Of a DNA stretch of 64,000 nucleotides, positions 52,662-63,800 are shown in pieces. The notes under the pieces were generated by a model. The model was given only the letters and a program-made list of their open reading frames with translations. It did no database searches and was not told the DNA's origin. Position numbers and translations under genes: made by a program. The stretch is from the NCBI GenBank assembly GCA_963791625.1, contig CAWBTA010000005.1, forward strand, positions 186,001 to 250,000, read 5' to 3'. Within the stretch, counting starts at the first letter, position 1; each line of letters starts with the position of its first letter. The stretch is from JANMCE01 sp963791625 (GTDB lineage Bacteria > Actinomycetota > Acidimicrobiia > Acidimicrobiales > Ilumatobacteraceae).

Positions 52662-52709
52662 GCGTAAGGCATTTGCCAGCCTGCCGTCAACAATATGTTG
52701 TCCATTGAC
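52662..52709 (-). promoter_or_regulatory. Probable promoter/operator of the liv operon
   Basis: CAACA-ATA-TGTTG (52688-52700) is a perfect 5-bp dyad. The leftward TTGACG (52690-52685) is a -35-like sequence that overlaps it, with TTACGC 17 bases further (52667-52662) as a weak -10. A second dyad GTCAA...TTGAC spans 52686-52709. Located between the PaaX-type gene and the binding-protein gene, it is a likely site for that regulator. Confidence 0.45.
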
Positions 52710-52729
52710 GAGTGGCATCTTGCACCGGA

Positions 52730-53536
52730 TCAGACGAGACCCACCGATGCGAAATGCTCTTTGGCTCGAAGGGCGAGGAACTCATGGGCTTCGATGAACA
52801 ACTCTCTGGCTTGTTCGCCCAGCCAGCCGGGGGGTTGCAGCTCGGCAGGGAGCCCGGGGTCCCGGAACGGGAAGCGGCGATAGGCGTGCACGAGGCGGAT
52901 CCGCTGCACGAAGGCTGCCGACGCATCCTCGGGATTGCACTTCCCCGACATGACGTTCAGGCGAACCTCGCGGATGAAGTTGGCATACTCCTCGTTGAGT
53001 TCCTCCAGAGCCCACGAGCGCTCCACGATCGATCGGTCGGCGGGGATACCGCTCGATTGCATGGTGAGGAGATCGATCTTGGCGTTCGGCAAAGCCGCCC
53101 CGAGATCGGCAACTCGGTTCAGCAGCGGAAACGGCGAAACCCAGGTCGCTGGCGCAAGACAGCCGAAACCCAGCCATGACAGGTCGCGCCGAAGCTGCTC
53201 CCGTGTCGGCCGGTCGGTCTCCGGCACGGAGTAGATGACCAGCGACCACGAACGGTCCCAGCTTGTCGGCTCGGTGCGAAAGATTCGCTGGCGACCCTCC
53301 TCTATCGTCCGTAGCGTTCGGGGGGTCAAGGTATAGATCGACTCACGGCCTTCGCGTCGCACGTCAAACCAGCCCTCGTCACGCATCCGCGGAATGAGCA
53401 CGCGCATGTTCGGCCCGGCCACACCCATCTGCTCACCGAGTTGCACCAACGCCTTCAGCCGGAGGTCTTTACCGCCGATACGTCGCCAGTCGCCGAGAAT
53501 ATCGAATATCAGCGACCGCGCCGTGGATTGACTCAT
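52730..53536 (-). CDS. PaaX-family transcriptional repressor
   Basis: 268 residues. PaaX proteins repress aromatic (phenylacetate) catabolism and are released by the aryl-CoA. Here the N-terminal winged helix is SLIFDILGDWRRIGGKDLRL (RSLIFD start) with VAGPNMRVLIPRMRDEGWFD, the middle domain WDRSWSLVIYSVPETDRPTR, RDLSWLGFGCLAPATWVSPF, and the C-terminal domain LVHAYRRFPFRDPGLPAELQ PPGWLGEQARELF. These follow the PaaX template in order and length. It lies upstream of the liv operon in the same direction with about 230 bp between, and 100 bp from the SDR gene. Probable control of the transporter and nearby SDR/amidohydrolase genes is inferred. Confidence 0.88.
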   Translation of the reverse strand: MSQSTARSLIFDILGDWRRIGGKDLRLKALVQLGEQMGVAGPNMRVLIPRMRDEGWFDVRREGRESIYTLTPRTLRTIEEGRQRIFRTEPTSWDRSWSLVIYSVPETDRPTREQLRRDLSWLGFGCLAPATWVSPFPLLNRVADLGAALPNAKIDLLTMQSSGIPADRSIVERSWALEELNEEYANFIREVRLNVMSGKCNPEDASAAFVQRIRLVHAYRRFPFRDPGLPAELQPPGWLGEQARELFIEAHEFLALRAKEHFASVGLV

Positions 53537-53639
53537 GGCAGCACTGTACCGAGCGCGCCACTGCCGCTCCCGGTTCGAGACAGATGGCTAGCGACTGTTC
53601 TCGCCACGGTCACCGAGCACCTTGTCGCCTCTGTGTCGG

Positions 53640-54407
53640 TCAGAAGATGGTCATCCCGCCGTCGATGATGATGTCGGCGCCATTGATGTAGCGGGCCTCG
53701 TCCGATGCGAGGAAGGCAGCCAGATTCGCCACATCGTCGGGCTCACCGACTCGGTCCACAAGGATCTGATCCAGAATCATCTCCTCGGCGTTCGGCACCT
53801 TGGAGAAGAAGTTCTTCTCGGTCTCGGGAGTGCGGATGCACCCTGGGCTGATGGTGACCGAGCGAATACCAAAGGGCTTTCCGTCGATAGCGACGGTTCG
53901 AGAGAACGCCACCACCGCCCCTTTGTGCGCGCAGTGTGCCGCCATGCCTGCATGCGGGGTGCCTTGCCACGCTGACGTGGAACCGGTGTGGAGGAACACA
54001 CCGCCGCGCTCGGCGAGGTAGGGCCACGCGAATTTCGTGACGAAGAAGACCAAGTCCAGCTCGTTGCGGTTGTTGAACTGCCACATCTCCACGCTCATGT
54101 CCGGTAGCGGGGCGAACCGTGGCCCGGAGGCGTTGTTGAAGACAACATCGATCCGCCCATGAACGGCCGCCGACTCCTCCACCCAGGCCTTGGCAGCATC
54201 GGGATCGCTCAGGTCAACCGGTGCCATGCCGGTCATGGCGTACCCCGCCTGCTTGACCAGGGCGATCGTCTCGGCGTTGGTGTCTGCGTTCAGGTCGCAC
54301 CCAATAACCAGGGCACCCTCCCGAGCAAACTTCAACGCGGACGCTCGCCCCATACCGCTCCCCGTGCCCGTGATAAGGGCAACCTTGCCCTCCAAGCGAC
54401 CGCTCAT
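53640..54407 (-). CDS. SDR-family oxidoreductase
   Basis: 255 residues of classical SDR type: TGTGSGMGRASALKFAREG (TGxxxGxG), NNASGPRF (NNAG variant), S-Y-K replaced in part: the Tyr of YxxxK is H in HCAHKGAVVAF. The usual YxxxK reads AAHCAHKGA, so the catalytic Tyr is absent, although the Lys is present. Unless another Tyr substitutes, normal SDR chemistry would be lost. GDPDDVANLAAFLASDEARY and GADIIIDGGMTIF close the fold. The ATG at 54407 has a GGGGG site 9 bases upstream; an ATG at 54413 is in frame. Divergent from the amidohydrolase gene. Confidence 0.82.
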   Translation of the reverse strand: MSGRLEGKVALITGTGSGMGRASALKFAREGALVIGCDLNADTNAETIALVKQAGYAMTGMAPVDLSDPDAAKAWVEESAAVHGRIDVVFNNASGPRFAPLPDMSVEMWQFNNRNELDLVFFVTKFAWPYLAERGGVFLHTGSTSAWQGTPHAGMAAHCAHKGAVVAFSRTVAIDGKPFGIRSVTISPGCIRTPETEKNFFSKVPNAEEMILDQILVDRVGEPDDVANLAAFLASDEARYINGADIIIDGGMTIF

Positions 54408-54549
54408 CAGCATGAACCCCCAAGATGACAGCGGCATCGTGCGCCGCCTACACGCCGCAACGTACCACACCATGGAAACGGCATACGTCAGAAGTGTCGC
54501 AGGAGTTCGGCGGTTCCTGCTACCTTGAGAGTCGACGAAGGAGCTTGAG

Positions 54550-56298
54550 ATGCACGATTTGGTGATCAAGGGTGGCACCGTCGTTGACGGAACCGGAGCG
54601 GCGAGACGCCAAGCCGACGTCGCGATCGACGGTTCGGTCATCGTGGCAGTTGGTGGCGACGTCGGGCGGGGCCACCGCACCATCGACGCGACCGGGCTCA
54701 CCGTGACGCCCGGCTGGGTGGATATCCATACGCACTACGACGGTCAGATCACCTGGGACCCTGTGCTTGCTCCTTCGTCGACCAACGGCGTCACGTCCAT
54801 CGTCGTGGGCAACTGTGGCGTCGGTTTCGCGCCAGCGCACCCCGACCGCCACGATTGGCTCATCAGCCTCCTTGAAGGTGTCGAGGACATTCCTGGCACG
54901 GCTCTGTCCGAAGGTATCAACTGGGAATGGACGTCATTTCCCGAGTTTCTTGATGCGCTAGACACCCGTCGATGGACGCTGGATGTCGGCACCCAAGTGC
55001 CCCACGCCGCGCTGCGAGCCTTTGTGATGGGCGACCGTGGCGCAGACCACACCACCCGTGCCTCCGAGGATGAAATTGCCGAAATGGCCGACCTCTGCGA
55101 AGCCGGGATACGGGCCGGTGCCCTGGGTTTCACCACGTCGCGAACAACGGCCCACAAGACGAGCCTGGGCCAGCAGATCGGCACGCTGACCGCAGCGACC
55201 AACGAAGTGCTTGGCATCGCGGGCGCCTTGCGCCGAGCCGGCGCCGGTGTGGTGCAATTGATCTCCGACGCCTACCTCTCAACCGACCTCGACCTCGTCG
55301 CCAGCGAAACAGCGTTGCTGGGACGGATCGCCACCGAGCTTGGTCGACCGCTCAGCTTCACCGTGCAGCAAGTCGACGAAGCACCCGGTCGCTATCGCGA
55401 CCTTCTGGCCTCGATCGAGCAGTGGAACCTCCAAGGCGCACATGCCCGCGCCCAGGTCGCGGTGCGACCGATTGGCGTGCTTATCGGCATGACGGCGTCA
55501 GCGAACCCTTTGAATTTCTGTCGGAGCTTTCGGCCGCTCCGGAATCGGCCACTTGCCGAGAAAGTCGCTTTCGTCCGCAACGCTGAGAATCGGGCCCGCT
55601 TGTTGGAAGAACACGCGGGGCAACAACGGTCGGGCTTCCTGAAGATCGTGCACGGCGACTACAGCCGCATGTACCCATTGACCGATCCGCCGAACTACGA
55701 ACCAACGCCCGAAGACAGCGTGGCCGGGTTAGCGGCAGCAGCAGGTCGAGATCCTCGCGAGATGCTGTTTGACCTGCTGCTCGACGATGACGGTCGCCGC
55801 CTGTTCTACATCCCGCTCATGAACTACGCCGCCGGCAACCTGGACGACGTACGCGACATGCTGACGTCCCCCAACGCCATCCTCGGGCTCTCCGACGCCG
55901 GGGCCCACTGCAACTCCATTTCAGACGGCTCGTTCCCGACGACTGCCATCACGCATTGGACCCGCGACCGCACGCGGGGCGAGAAGTTGCCGTTGGAAAT
56001 GATGGTGCACCACCAAACCCAGCGAACCGCCACGCACGTCGGTTGGCTCGACCGTGGCGTGATCGCACCCGGTTACCTCGCCGACCTCAACGTCATCGAC
56101 ATGGACCGGCTGGCGTTGCGGCCGCCGCACATCGCGGCCGACCTTCCAGCCGGTGGCACCCGTCTCCTCCAGCACGCCGTCGGCTACGTCGCCACGATCA
56201 AACGCGGCGTGATCACCGTCGCCGAGGGCATCCCCACCGACGCGAGGCCGGGCCGTCTTATCCGGGGCTCCACCCGCGTGAGCGGTGCACGACGCTGA
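54550..56298 (+). CDS. N-acyl-D-amino-acid deacylase-like amidohydrolase
   Basis: 582 residues of the D-aminoacylase/DAN-type amidohydrolase family. N-terminal urease-alpha-like beta sandwich (LVIKGGTVVDGTGAARRQAD), HTHYDGQITWDP (HxH metal ligands), TSIVVGNCGVGFAPAHPDRH (the Cys of the NCGVGFAP motif, a metal ligand in D-aminoacylase), GLSDAGAHCNSISDGSFPT (the catalytic Asp and His), and MVHHQTQRTATHVGWLDRGV. Such enzymes release D-amino acids or hydrolyse N-acyl amides and related cyclic amides. The neighbouring liv-type importer can supply amides, and the two SDRs can act on products. ATG at 54550 after GGAG. Confidence 0.85.
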   Translation: MHDLVIKGGTVVDGTGAARRQADVAIDGSVIVAVGGDVGRGHRTIDATGLTVTPGWVDIHTHYDGQITWDPVLAPSSTNGVTSIVVGNCGVGFAPAHPDRHDWLISLLEGVEDIPGTALSEGINWEWTSFPEFLDALDTRRWTLDVGTQVPHAALRAFVMGDRGADHTTRASEDEIAEMADLCEAGIRAGALGFTTSRTTAHKTSLGQQIGTLTAATNEVLGIAGALRRAGAGVVQLISDAYLSTDLDLVASETALLGRIATELGRPLSFTVQQVDEAPGRYRDLLASIEQWNLQGAHARAQVAVRPIGVLIGMTASANPLNFCRSFRPLRNRPLAEKVAFVRNAENRARLLEEHAGQQRSGFLKIVHGDYSRMYPLTDPPNYEPTPEDSVAGLAAAAGRDPREMLFDLLLDDDGRRLFYIPLMNYAAGNLDDVRDMLTSPNAILGLSDAGAHCNSISDGSFPTTAITHWTRDRTRGEKLPLEMMVHHQTQRTATHVGWLDRGVIAPGYLADLNVIDMDRLALRPPHIAADLPAGGTRLLQHAVGYVATIKRGVITVAEGIPTDARPGRLIRGSTRVSGARR

Positions 56299-56356
56299 CG
56301 CGTCGTCGCTGTACCGTGACACCCGCCAACGTCTGCGAACCAAAGGACGTCACGAG

Positions 56357-57169
56357 ATGACGAGCAGCACCGAACCGACGGCACAGACTTACGTGAGCAA
56401 CCTCTTCGGCGTGGCCGCCAAAGTGGTTGTGGTTACCGGAGGGGGCCGCGGCATCGGCGAAATGATCGCCGAAGGATTCGTGAAGGCTGGCGCGCGCGTC
56501 TACATCGCCTCGCGAGACGCGGAGGTGCTTGGCCGGACGGCCGAGCGCATTGGCGAGTTCGGGGAGTGCATCGCCATTCCCGCCGACCTCGGAACAGTCG
56601 AGGGCGTTCACGCGCTGGCCGCCGAAATCACCCGGCGCGAGCAGAAGGTTCATGTGCTCGTCAACAACGCGGGCACGGCCTGGGGCGAGTCGATCGACAC
56701 TTATTCCGCCGAGGGGTTCGAACGAGTCCTCAGTGTGAATCTGAAGGGCGTCTTCGTGCTCACCCAACAACTGCTGCCGCTGCTGCGTGCCGCGGCATCC
56801 AGCGCCGACCCGGCCCGGGTCATAAACATCGGCTCGGTCAACGGCATCACCTCACCCCGAACAGGCGCGAATAACTGGGCGTACTCGGCGTCCAAAGCCG
56901 GGGTGCACATGCTCACCAAACACCTTGCACTCGACCTCGCCGCCGAGCACATCACCGTCAACGCCGTCGCCCCCGGCCCGTTCGAAACCAAGATGATGGC
57001 CCACGTCTACAACGACCCCGCCCGCCACGACGCGCTCGTGAAGCGGGTACCGCTGCATCGCTCCGGTGAACCCGACGACGCCGCAGGCACAGCCATCTTC
57101 CTGGCCTCACGCGCCGGCTCGTTCCTGACCGGCGTCGTGTTGCCCGTCTCTGGCGGCATCGAACTCTGA
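56357..57169 (+). CDS. SDR-family oxidoreductase
   Basis: 270 residues, classical SDR with a complete active site: TGGGRGIGEMIAEGFVKAGA (TGxxxGIG), VNNAGTAWGES (NNAG), INIGSVNGITSPRTGANNWA (Ser) and WAYSASKAGVHMLTKHLALD (YxxxK). The C-terminus VPLHRSGEPDDAAGTAIFLA followed by LTGVVLPVSGGIEL is the 3-oxoacyl-ACP reductase/FabG-like pattern. ATG at 56357 with AAAGGA upstream. It follows the amidohydrolase gene by 58 bp in the same direction, so they may share a transcript. Substrate unknown. Confidence 0.85.
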   Translation: MTSSTEPTAQTYVSNLFGVAAKVVVVTGGGRGIGEMIAEGFVKAGARVYIASRDAEVLGRTAERIGEFGECIAIPADLGTVEGVHALAAEITRREQKVHVLVNNAGTAWGESIDTYSAEGFERVLSVNLKGVFVLTQQLLPLLRAAASSADPARVINIGSVNGITSPRTGANNWAYSASKAGVHMLTKHLALDLAAEHITVNAVAPGPFETKMMAHVYNDPARHDALVKRVPLHRSGEPDDAAGTAIFLASRAGSFLTGVVLPVSGGIEL

Positions 57170-57186
57170 ATGGATCTTCGGGTTCC

Positions 57187-60100
57187 TCAACGCGTGAAAA
57201 CGCGGACAAGTCGGGCGGCCGAATTCGCCCATGAGCGCACAAGGGTCGGCACGGTGTTGATCGGAGGGACGGCGGGCGCGTCGGAAGGGTTGGCGGATGA
57301 CCCGACGACCGCAACGAACATCACGTGGTGTCCGCCGGTGACGGTGGTGAGGTCGACATCTATCGACACGGCTCGCGGCATGCGGGCATCAAGCGCGACC
57401 GGAAGTTGATGAACGGGCGCGTTGTTCGTGAGCACCACATTCCAGCCGCCGGGGGTCGGATCGAGGTTGCCCCCGATGAGCCGCACCATCCAACCCGGGA
57501 GCGCGGACAGATCGGTGTTCTCAAGCGCTGCCCGCGACGCATTCGACTGCCAGAGCAACACGGCGTAGGCGTCGTTCGGGGCGAGCGGGCGGGTATCACG
57601 ATGGTGCAACAGGACATCGACGGTGCAGGGTTCGCGGTACACCCGCCACAGGTTCGGCGGCGGGAGCACCGGTCGGACTGATTCGATCAGGTCGATCTCG
57701 GTGGCCGGCGCGGTCAAGGCCATGGGTGTCTGCCACGGTGCCCGGTAAACGGCCAACGGATCGGTGTTGACGGCGGTGACTGTGCCATTGGCGTCCAGGT
57801 GCGTGTCGCGAACGACGTTGTTCCACAGCGCCTGGTCGATGAAGGCACCCGCCGGTAGACCGCGGACGTTGCGGTGGAAGCGGACGAGGTCACCGAACTG
57901 ATCGGACCACTGGCCCGTGGCGATGATGGAAGGGTAGAGCCAACGGAACGCCGTCTGGAACGTCCACAGCTCGTACGCGGGCGGGTCGGTGCGGGTGATC
58001 GTGCTGGCACCCTGACGCCAGCGGGGTGCGGCCGCCGGGTTGGCACGGGGCCGAACAACGATGTCGGGGCTCGACACGGCGTCGACCAGCGCGGCGCCGG
58101 GCGCACTGCGCGGGTTGCGCAGGTCGGTCGGGGTGATCCGCCGGTCGTCACGCTCGTGCACCCGCAGGTAGGTGCGCGTCGGCTCAAGCGGTGCCGAGAG
58201 ATCGACCTCCCAGACCCCCCTGGATTGGGTGGCCGCGCGCAGCAATCGCGGTGTTGCGCCGACCGGGTTGATCCACAGCGTGAGATCCTGCACGCCGACA
58301 GGTGGTAGCCCGTTGACGAACGGCTGCCACGCCCACGTGTCGGGGTTGCCGCCCGCGGCCGGTGTGCGCACTCCGACCCACACACCGGTGACCGTACCGA
58401 CGTACACATCGTTCGGGTTCGGCGTGTCGACGATGACGCAATAGGCCGGATCGAGCGGTCCGGGTATGACAGGGAAGCCGGGAGTGTCGAGTTGCTGCCG
58501 CAAGCCAGTGGCAACGAATGCGCCCCCGGTGAAGAGCCAACAGGTTTCGAGGAGCGGTACGACGCCGGCGGTCATCTCGCCGACGGTCGTCAGGTAGAAG
58601 TCGGTAGCCGAACCGGGCACCGGCGCGAGGTCGGTCAGCACCGTGACGCCGGCGGGGGGTGGGATCGCGACAGCGGTCCAGGAACTCGCTGGCGGCCCCG
58701 CGGCCGAGAACGTGTAGGTGACGATGCCGGTCTGGTAGAGCGCGTGCAGGACGGTGTTGGACGCGAACTTCACGGTGATGACCTGGCCGAGGCCGGGCAC
58801 ACCGAATCCGGGGTTCCCGTCGACGAACACACCGGCGCCGTTTGGTGCGTAGGTATCGGTGGCGACGGCCGGTCCCGGGAACGGCAGCGCCGTCCAGTTG
58901 ATGGTGCCCTGCGTTCCGATGGTGTCGGAGATCCACACCCGGTTCGAGCCGACGGCGATGCGACCTCCGGCGCCGTTGGGTACGGCCGCGGCGCCGCTGT
59001 AGAACGCGCCCAAACCGGCCTCGTTCGCGGTGCTCCAGGTGCCACCGCGCGTCCGGGTGAACGGGTCGACGAACCGGCTGGCCGGAACGCCGCGCCACTG
59101 TCCGCTTGTTGCCTGGGACATCACCACATCACTACGCGTGGGATGGAACGCAACCCCGCCACCGTCGCTGAGCTGGATCGCCTCCCACACCGTGTCACCC
59201 GATCGCACATGCGCGCCGTTGTCCTGAACACCGATGGCGGCGAAATGGCTGGACGTCGGATGGGGAGCGACGAATCCGGCTTCGATCACCGCCATGCCAT
59301 TGGCGCGGTGCTGGAAGGAGTTCACGCGGCCCGACTGGGTCGAGACGTAGACGCCGCCGTCGCAACCGACCCACGCCTGACGGTTCGGTGGGGCGGCACC
59401 GGTCAGTCGGATGACGTGCACATCGGCGTGCAGGTTGTTGCCGATGAGACCGGCCTGATCGGCGCCGGCGCCGCCGGGTGGATTGCCGACGGCCGAGACC
59501 GCCGCCGGTGGGGTGAGCGTGGGCTGCACCGCGGGCAGGACTGGCGGCGTGACGTCGAAGCAGTACAGCGATGCCGACCACTCGTTGTTTGGCGCCGGGC
59601 CGGGCACCACCGTGCTGCCGCCGAGGTAGACCCGGTCGACGCCGGCGATCGTGTCGGTGGCGATGGCCTGGTCGTAGTCGCGTTGGGACTGCCCGAGGGG
59701 CGGAAGCCACAGTGTCGCCGGGACATTCAGCGCGGTGACCGCCGGGGTTGCGATCGGCGTACTGAGCGGCGCCGTGACCTGCCACACGGTCGGTGCACCG
59801 GCGAGGTTCTCCCCAAGTGCGTAGAGGGCGCCGCTCGGCGCGACCGACAGGCTGACACGGCCGAGTGTCGCACCCGGACCGAGGCCCGGAACCCAGTTCC
59901 AGACGTAGGGGGCGGTGTTGAAGCCGTCGAGGTTGTCGATGAACGCGACGCCTTGAGAGTCGACGGCGACGAAAAGGCGGCCGTTCGCACCGAGCGCCAG
60001 CCAAACGGCGTCGGTGCATCGGGTGCCGACCGTTCCCGTGAAGGCGTCGAGTGTCGGCTTCGGCCGACCACGCGTACAGCCCAGCGGGCCGGATTCCGAC

Positions 60101-60847
60101 GAACAGGCCCTGGTCGCTGCCGGCGACGACGACATCGCCAACGGCCCCGGCGGCCGCCGCGGTGGGGTGCCGGGCGAGCCGGAAGATGCCGCGGCCTTCC
60201 ATTTGGGCGAGACCCGACGCGGCCTCCCACGGCGAGGCACCGACCGGCGCCGTGGCCGGGTTGGCGGCGGCGAACACTCCCATGCCGCCCCACTGCCCCT
60301 CGCCCGTGGGCGAGATGAACGGCACGATCTCGCCTGTACCGACCATCACGTGGTCGGCTCCGGCGTTGGCGCCGAACGTCACCAGCAGGCAACCGCACAC
60401 GAGCGGGTTGAGGTTGCCGCCGGCCTGAGCGGTGCGGGGCGCATAGCCACCGATCGGGTCCCACGAGCCGCCACCGTCGCCGCTATACCAGACGCCGCCC
60501 TTTGCACTGGCGGCGTAGATCCGCTGCCCGGTTCCGTCGACGGCGAGGTCGACGACCCGCCCGACGACCCGCGGCCGCCCGACGGCCTGACCGTTGCGCA
60601 CCACCGACGGGCCAATCGGCACCCAGCGCCGAACATCACCGACCGGCATCGCTCCCGCCAAGCCGGCGCGACGCCGCCGCGGTGCGGCCAGAGCAACCGG
60701 CGCTTCGAGTTCGCCGAGTTTGCGGGCCATGGCCTCGTTCAAATCATGCTCGCGGACATCGCCGCGACGGGTTCGTAGAAACTCGCCCCGCTCGAGCGCT
60801 CGGCCGCGCCGTGCCGCCTTGGCCCGCTGCCGGTCTTCGAACTTCAT
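57187..60847 (-). pseudogene. Large beta-propeller (BNR/sortilin-like repeat) protein, one frameshift
   Basis: About 1,220 residues. N-terminus MKFEDRQRAKAARRGRALER is basic and helical, with no signal peptide. From about 75: RRWVPIGPSVVRNGQAVGRP, VVDLAVDGTGQRIYAASAKG, WYSGDGGGSWDPIGGY, a repeat type seen in BNR/Vps10-like propellers, continuing through VWLALGANGRLFVAVDSQG, GVYVSTQSGR, GVQDNGAHVRSGDTVWEAI and RAATQSRGVWEVDLS near residue 810. The last 350 residues form a different domain (WLYPSIIATGQWSDQFGDLV; VRPVLPPPNLWRVYREPCTV). At about 60,050 one base is extra, so the two halves lie in different frames; 3,661 bases is one over a multiple of three. Its ATG overlaps the stop of the large upstream gene (ATGA). 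Function unknown. Confidence 0.65.
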
Positions 60848-63800
60848 GTCGACATCTCCGGCGGTTCGACGGGTGTGACCCGTACCCAGCCCTCTTGGGC
60901 CTCGTGCGGGAGCGTGGGAAGGAATGCGGTCTGCGAGGCGGCCACGATCGGGTCGTCCCGCCAGGTAAGCGGACCCGTCCGACGAGTGAACGTCTGCGCG
61001 TCGCCGAGGGTGTGGACGAGCGGCAGGCGGATCTCGGTCGGGTCGACCAGCACGGGGCCGACGCGGACCGACGGCGACAGCTTGCGTAAGCCGGGTGTGA
61101 TCCAGTCGTCGGCCAGCGCCAGCTCCTTGCGCGGGAGCAGCCCCGAGGTGAGGTGCACCTTTCCGGCCGGAAGCATCAGCAGCGTGAGCCGCAGGGTCTG
61201 ACCTGGTCGCAGCCACAGCAGGTCGTCGTCGACGAGGTAAGGATGCAGGATCGGGGAGGTGGCATGTTCGTCGGGATGACCGTGGAGACCGAGGTATCCC
61301 TGGTGGCGTCCGGTGATCACGGCATGGTGGGCGACGACCTTGTCGACAACGCGGAAGCGGCGGTAGTCGTCGTCGACGAAGAACCCGAGCAGTGAATCGT
61401 CGGACCGATGCAGCTCGCCGAGCCGCACGGGGAACCGCTCTTCGTCGATAGCCCGGAACGCCGCTCGACGCGCGTCCGCACCTCCGCTGAATGTCACCAG
61501 TACCTCTGCGGTGTCGTCGGGAACATCGAGCCGCAGGGTGGCGCGCACGACCGCGATCGGACGCCCGGTCAAGGCCGACACGGACGCTGTGCCGAGGGTG
61601 GCATAGGTATCGACGGTCCACAGCGTTGTATCGACGGCGCGAAGTAGCGCGGTGAGCGGTGTCTCTCGACCGATGTCGCTGCCGGTCGACGTCGGTTTCT
61701 CGATTCGGGCATGCACGTCGGCGGCGACCAAGCCGGTGGAAAGATCGGCCACGATCCGCTCCGCCGGGCCGGTGCCCTCGAACGGGCCGGCATCGGGCGG
61801 GACCAGCCGACCGGGGGCCGGCTCCCAGGTGACGGCCCCACTGACGGGATCGTGACCGAGTTGGCCGAGGGGCTCGCCCGCGACCGTGAACACTTCGAGC
61901 GCTTCGTCGATGTGGTCGGGAAGCAGGAAGCCCGCCACCGGGTTCACGGCCAGTTCCGGGGCGAGTTGGTCGACGAACGCCTCGGGAGCGGCGGCCGGGT
62001 CGGCATCGGTCGGGTACGTGGGGTCGACGAGCCGGAAGAGCCAGCGGGCCCCGTGCTGCACGCGCGGCCGTAACTGCATGGCCGCTCCATCGACGGCGAG
62101 CGTGCTCGTCGTCAACGCGTCCTGCGGATCGATGTCGAGCACGCGACCGAACGCGTCGATGAGGCGGAGGGCGTCGAGACGAAGCACGCCGCCGAACAGC
62201 GGAATCGGAAGGTCGGCGGCGACCGGCAGGCCCGTCAACTGGTCGCGTGCGAGCACGCCGACGTAGGGGATGCCGAGCAGGTGCTCGACCACTCCGTCGA
62301 ACGAGGCCGAGATCAGATCGATCGGGCCGAGCAGGTTGCCGAGCGACTCGAGCGTGGTCTGCTCGGTCGGTGGCAGTACGCCGCGACCGGCGTCGTCGCG
62401 GGCGACTTCGGCGTCGAGCCAGGCTCGGATGCCTTCGTGCAGCGCGGTGCTGGCACCCTGGCCTATCGGTGACCGGCCGGCGATCGTTCGAGTGATCGTC
62501 GGCGCCTGCTCGTCGGTCGGTTCGAGGTCGAGGCCGTCGAGCTTCCAGCCCACCATCCGATCGCTACCTTCCAGCGACACCTTCCACTCCAACCAGACCG
62601 GCACCCACGGTTGACGCCATGTAGTGATGGCCACCGGGCTCGGTGCTGTACCACCGATGAGCGAGTAGTCGACGAGCACTCCGGCGAGCTCATGATCGAA
62701 GCGCCCCGCGGGTCCGCCGATGTCCCCCCACTGCGGCCCAGCGGCCGACGCGCTCGGGCGCCGACGTCGGGACTGAAGGCCGACCGAGCGGGCGGGGAGA
62801 TGGCTGGAGCCGTCGTAGGTGGCGGTCGTGCCGAAGCGGAGCATCATCTCGCCGGCGAAGCGGGTGCGGTAGGCCTCAAACACCTGAGGACCCTGACCGG
62901 CGGCACCGGCAGCGGCCAGCCAGTCGAGCGCGTACGGGTCGAGCACCACTGCTTCGCGCACGATGACGGCGGTCTCGTCGGGTACCGCTCCCGAGCCGAT
63001 CGACGGCACGACCGCCGTACCCGACACCCCGCCGTCGATGTCGACCTGGCACTCTCCCACCACCCGACACCGGAGCCGTCCCGATGCATCGAACAGCCCG
63101 TCGCCGTGATGGCGATGGTCGGGGCGTGCCCCGCGGATGGCGACCATCGGCGGGCGGGGCCGGAACAGCCGCGGCGCCGGTTTGGTGACGGTGCGGCTGT
63201 CCGTCGCCGAGCGCGGGAGGGTCGCTTCAGCCGTGCGAGGTTGTTTGGCCGTTCGCTTCCCGGCGGTGAGCCCGAGCGTGCTGTGCCACTCGAAGGCCGT
63301 CGCCAGGCTCGCTGCTCGCATACTGCGGCCCTTGCGGCCTACGGCGGTAGGCCCCAACGCGACCGAGTCGTCGGCACGGAGTCGGTCGGCGCGCGCCAAC
63401 GGCAACGGCGCACCGGCAAACGACCAGAAGCCGTCCCGATGTTCCTGTTCGGCGAGTTCATCAAGCCCGTCGGGCGTGCGGAATCGATCGAGCATGTTGC
63501 TGCTGAACGCCGCGGCCAACTGCTCAAGCCCGACCCGCGAGGCACCGGTGATGCCCAGCGACGGCGCGGCGAACGCAGCGACCACATCGTCGGTATCGAC
63601 GCCAACCGCCAGCGTGCAGTCCGCTGTCGCGGGTCTTCCGTCGGCGTCGATCGAGCCGTCGATTGGCACGCCGAGTACAGCGCCATGGAGCAGGGACGCG
63701 TAGGTAGGTTGGTCTTGGCCGAACACCACGACCGACGCGTCGCGGACCGGTAGGTAGGCGGCTCCGGTGACAGCGCTCACCGACTGCCGTTCGCCGGCGG

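Noticed and set aside
57874..60318. Long rightward open frames opposite the propeller gene
   Set aside because: Arg/Gly-rich antisense frames only; propeller repeats are on the other strand.
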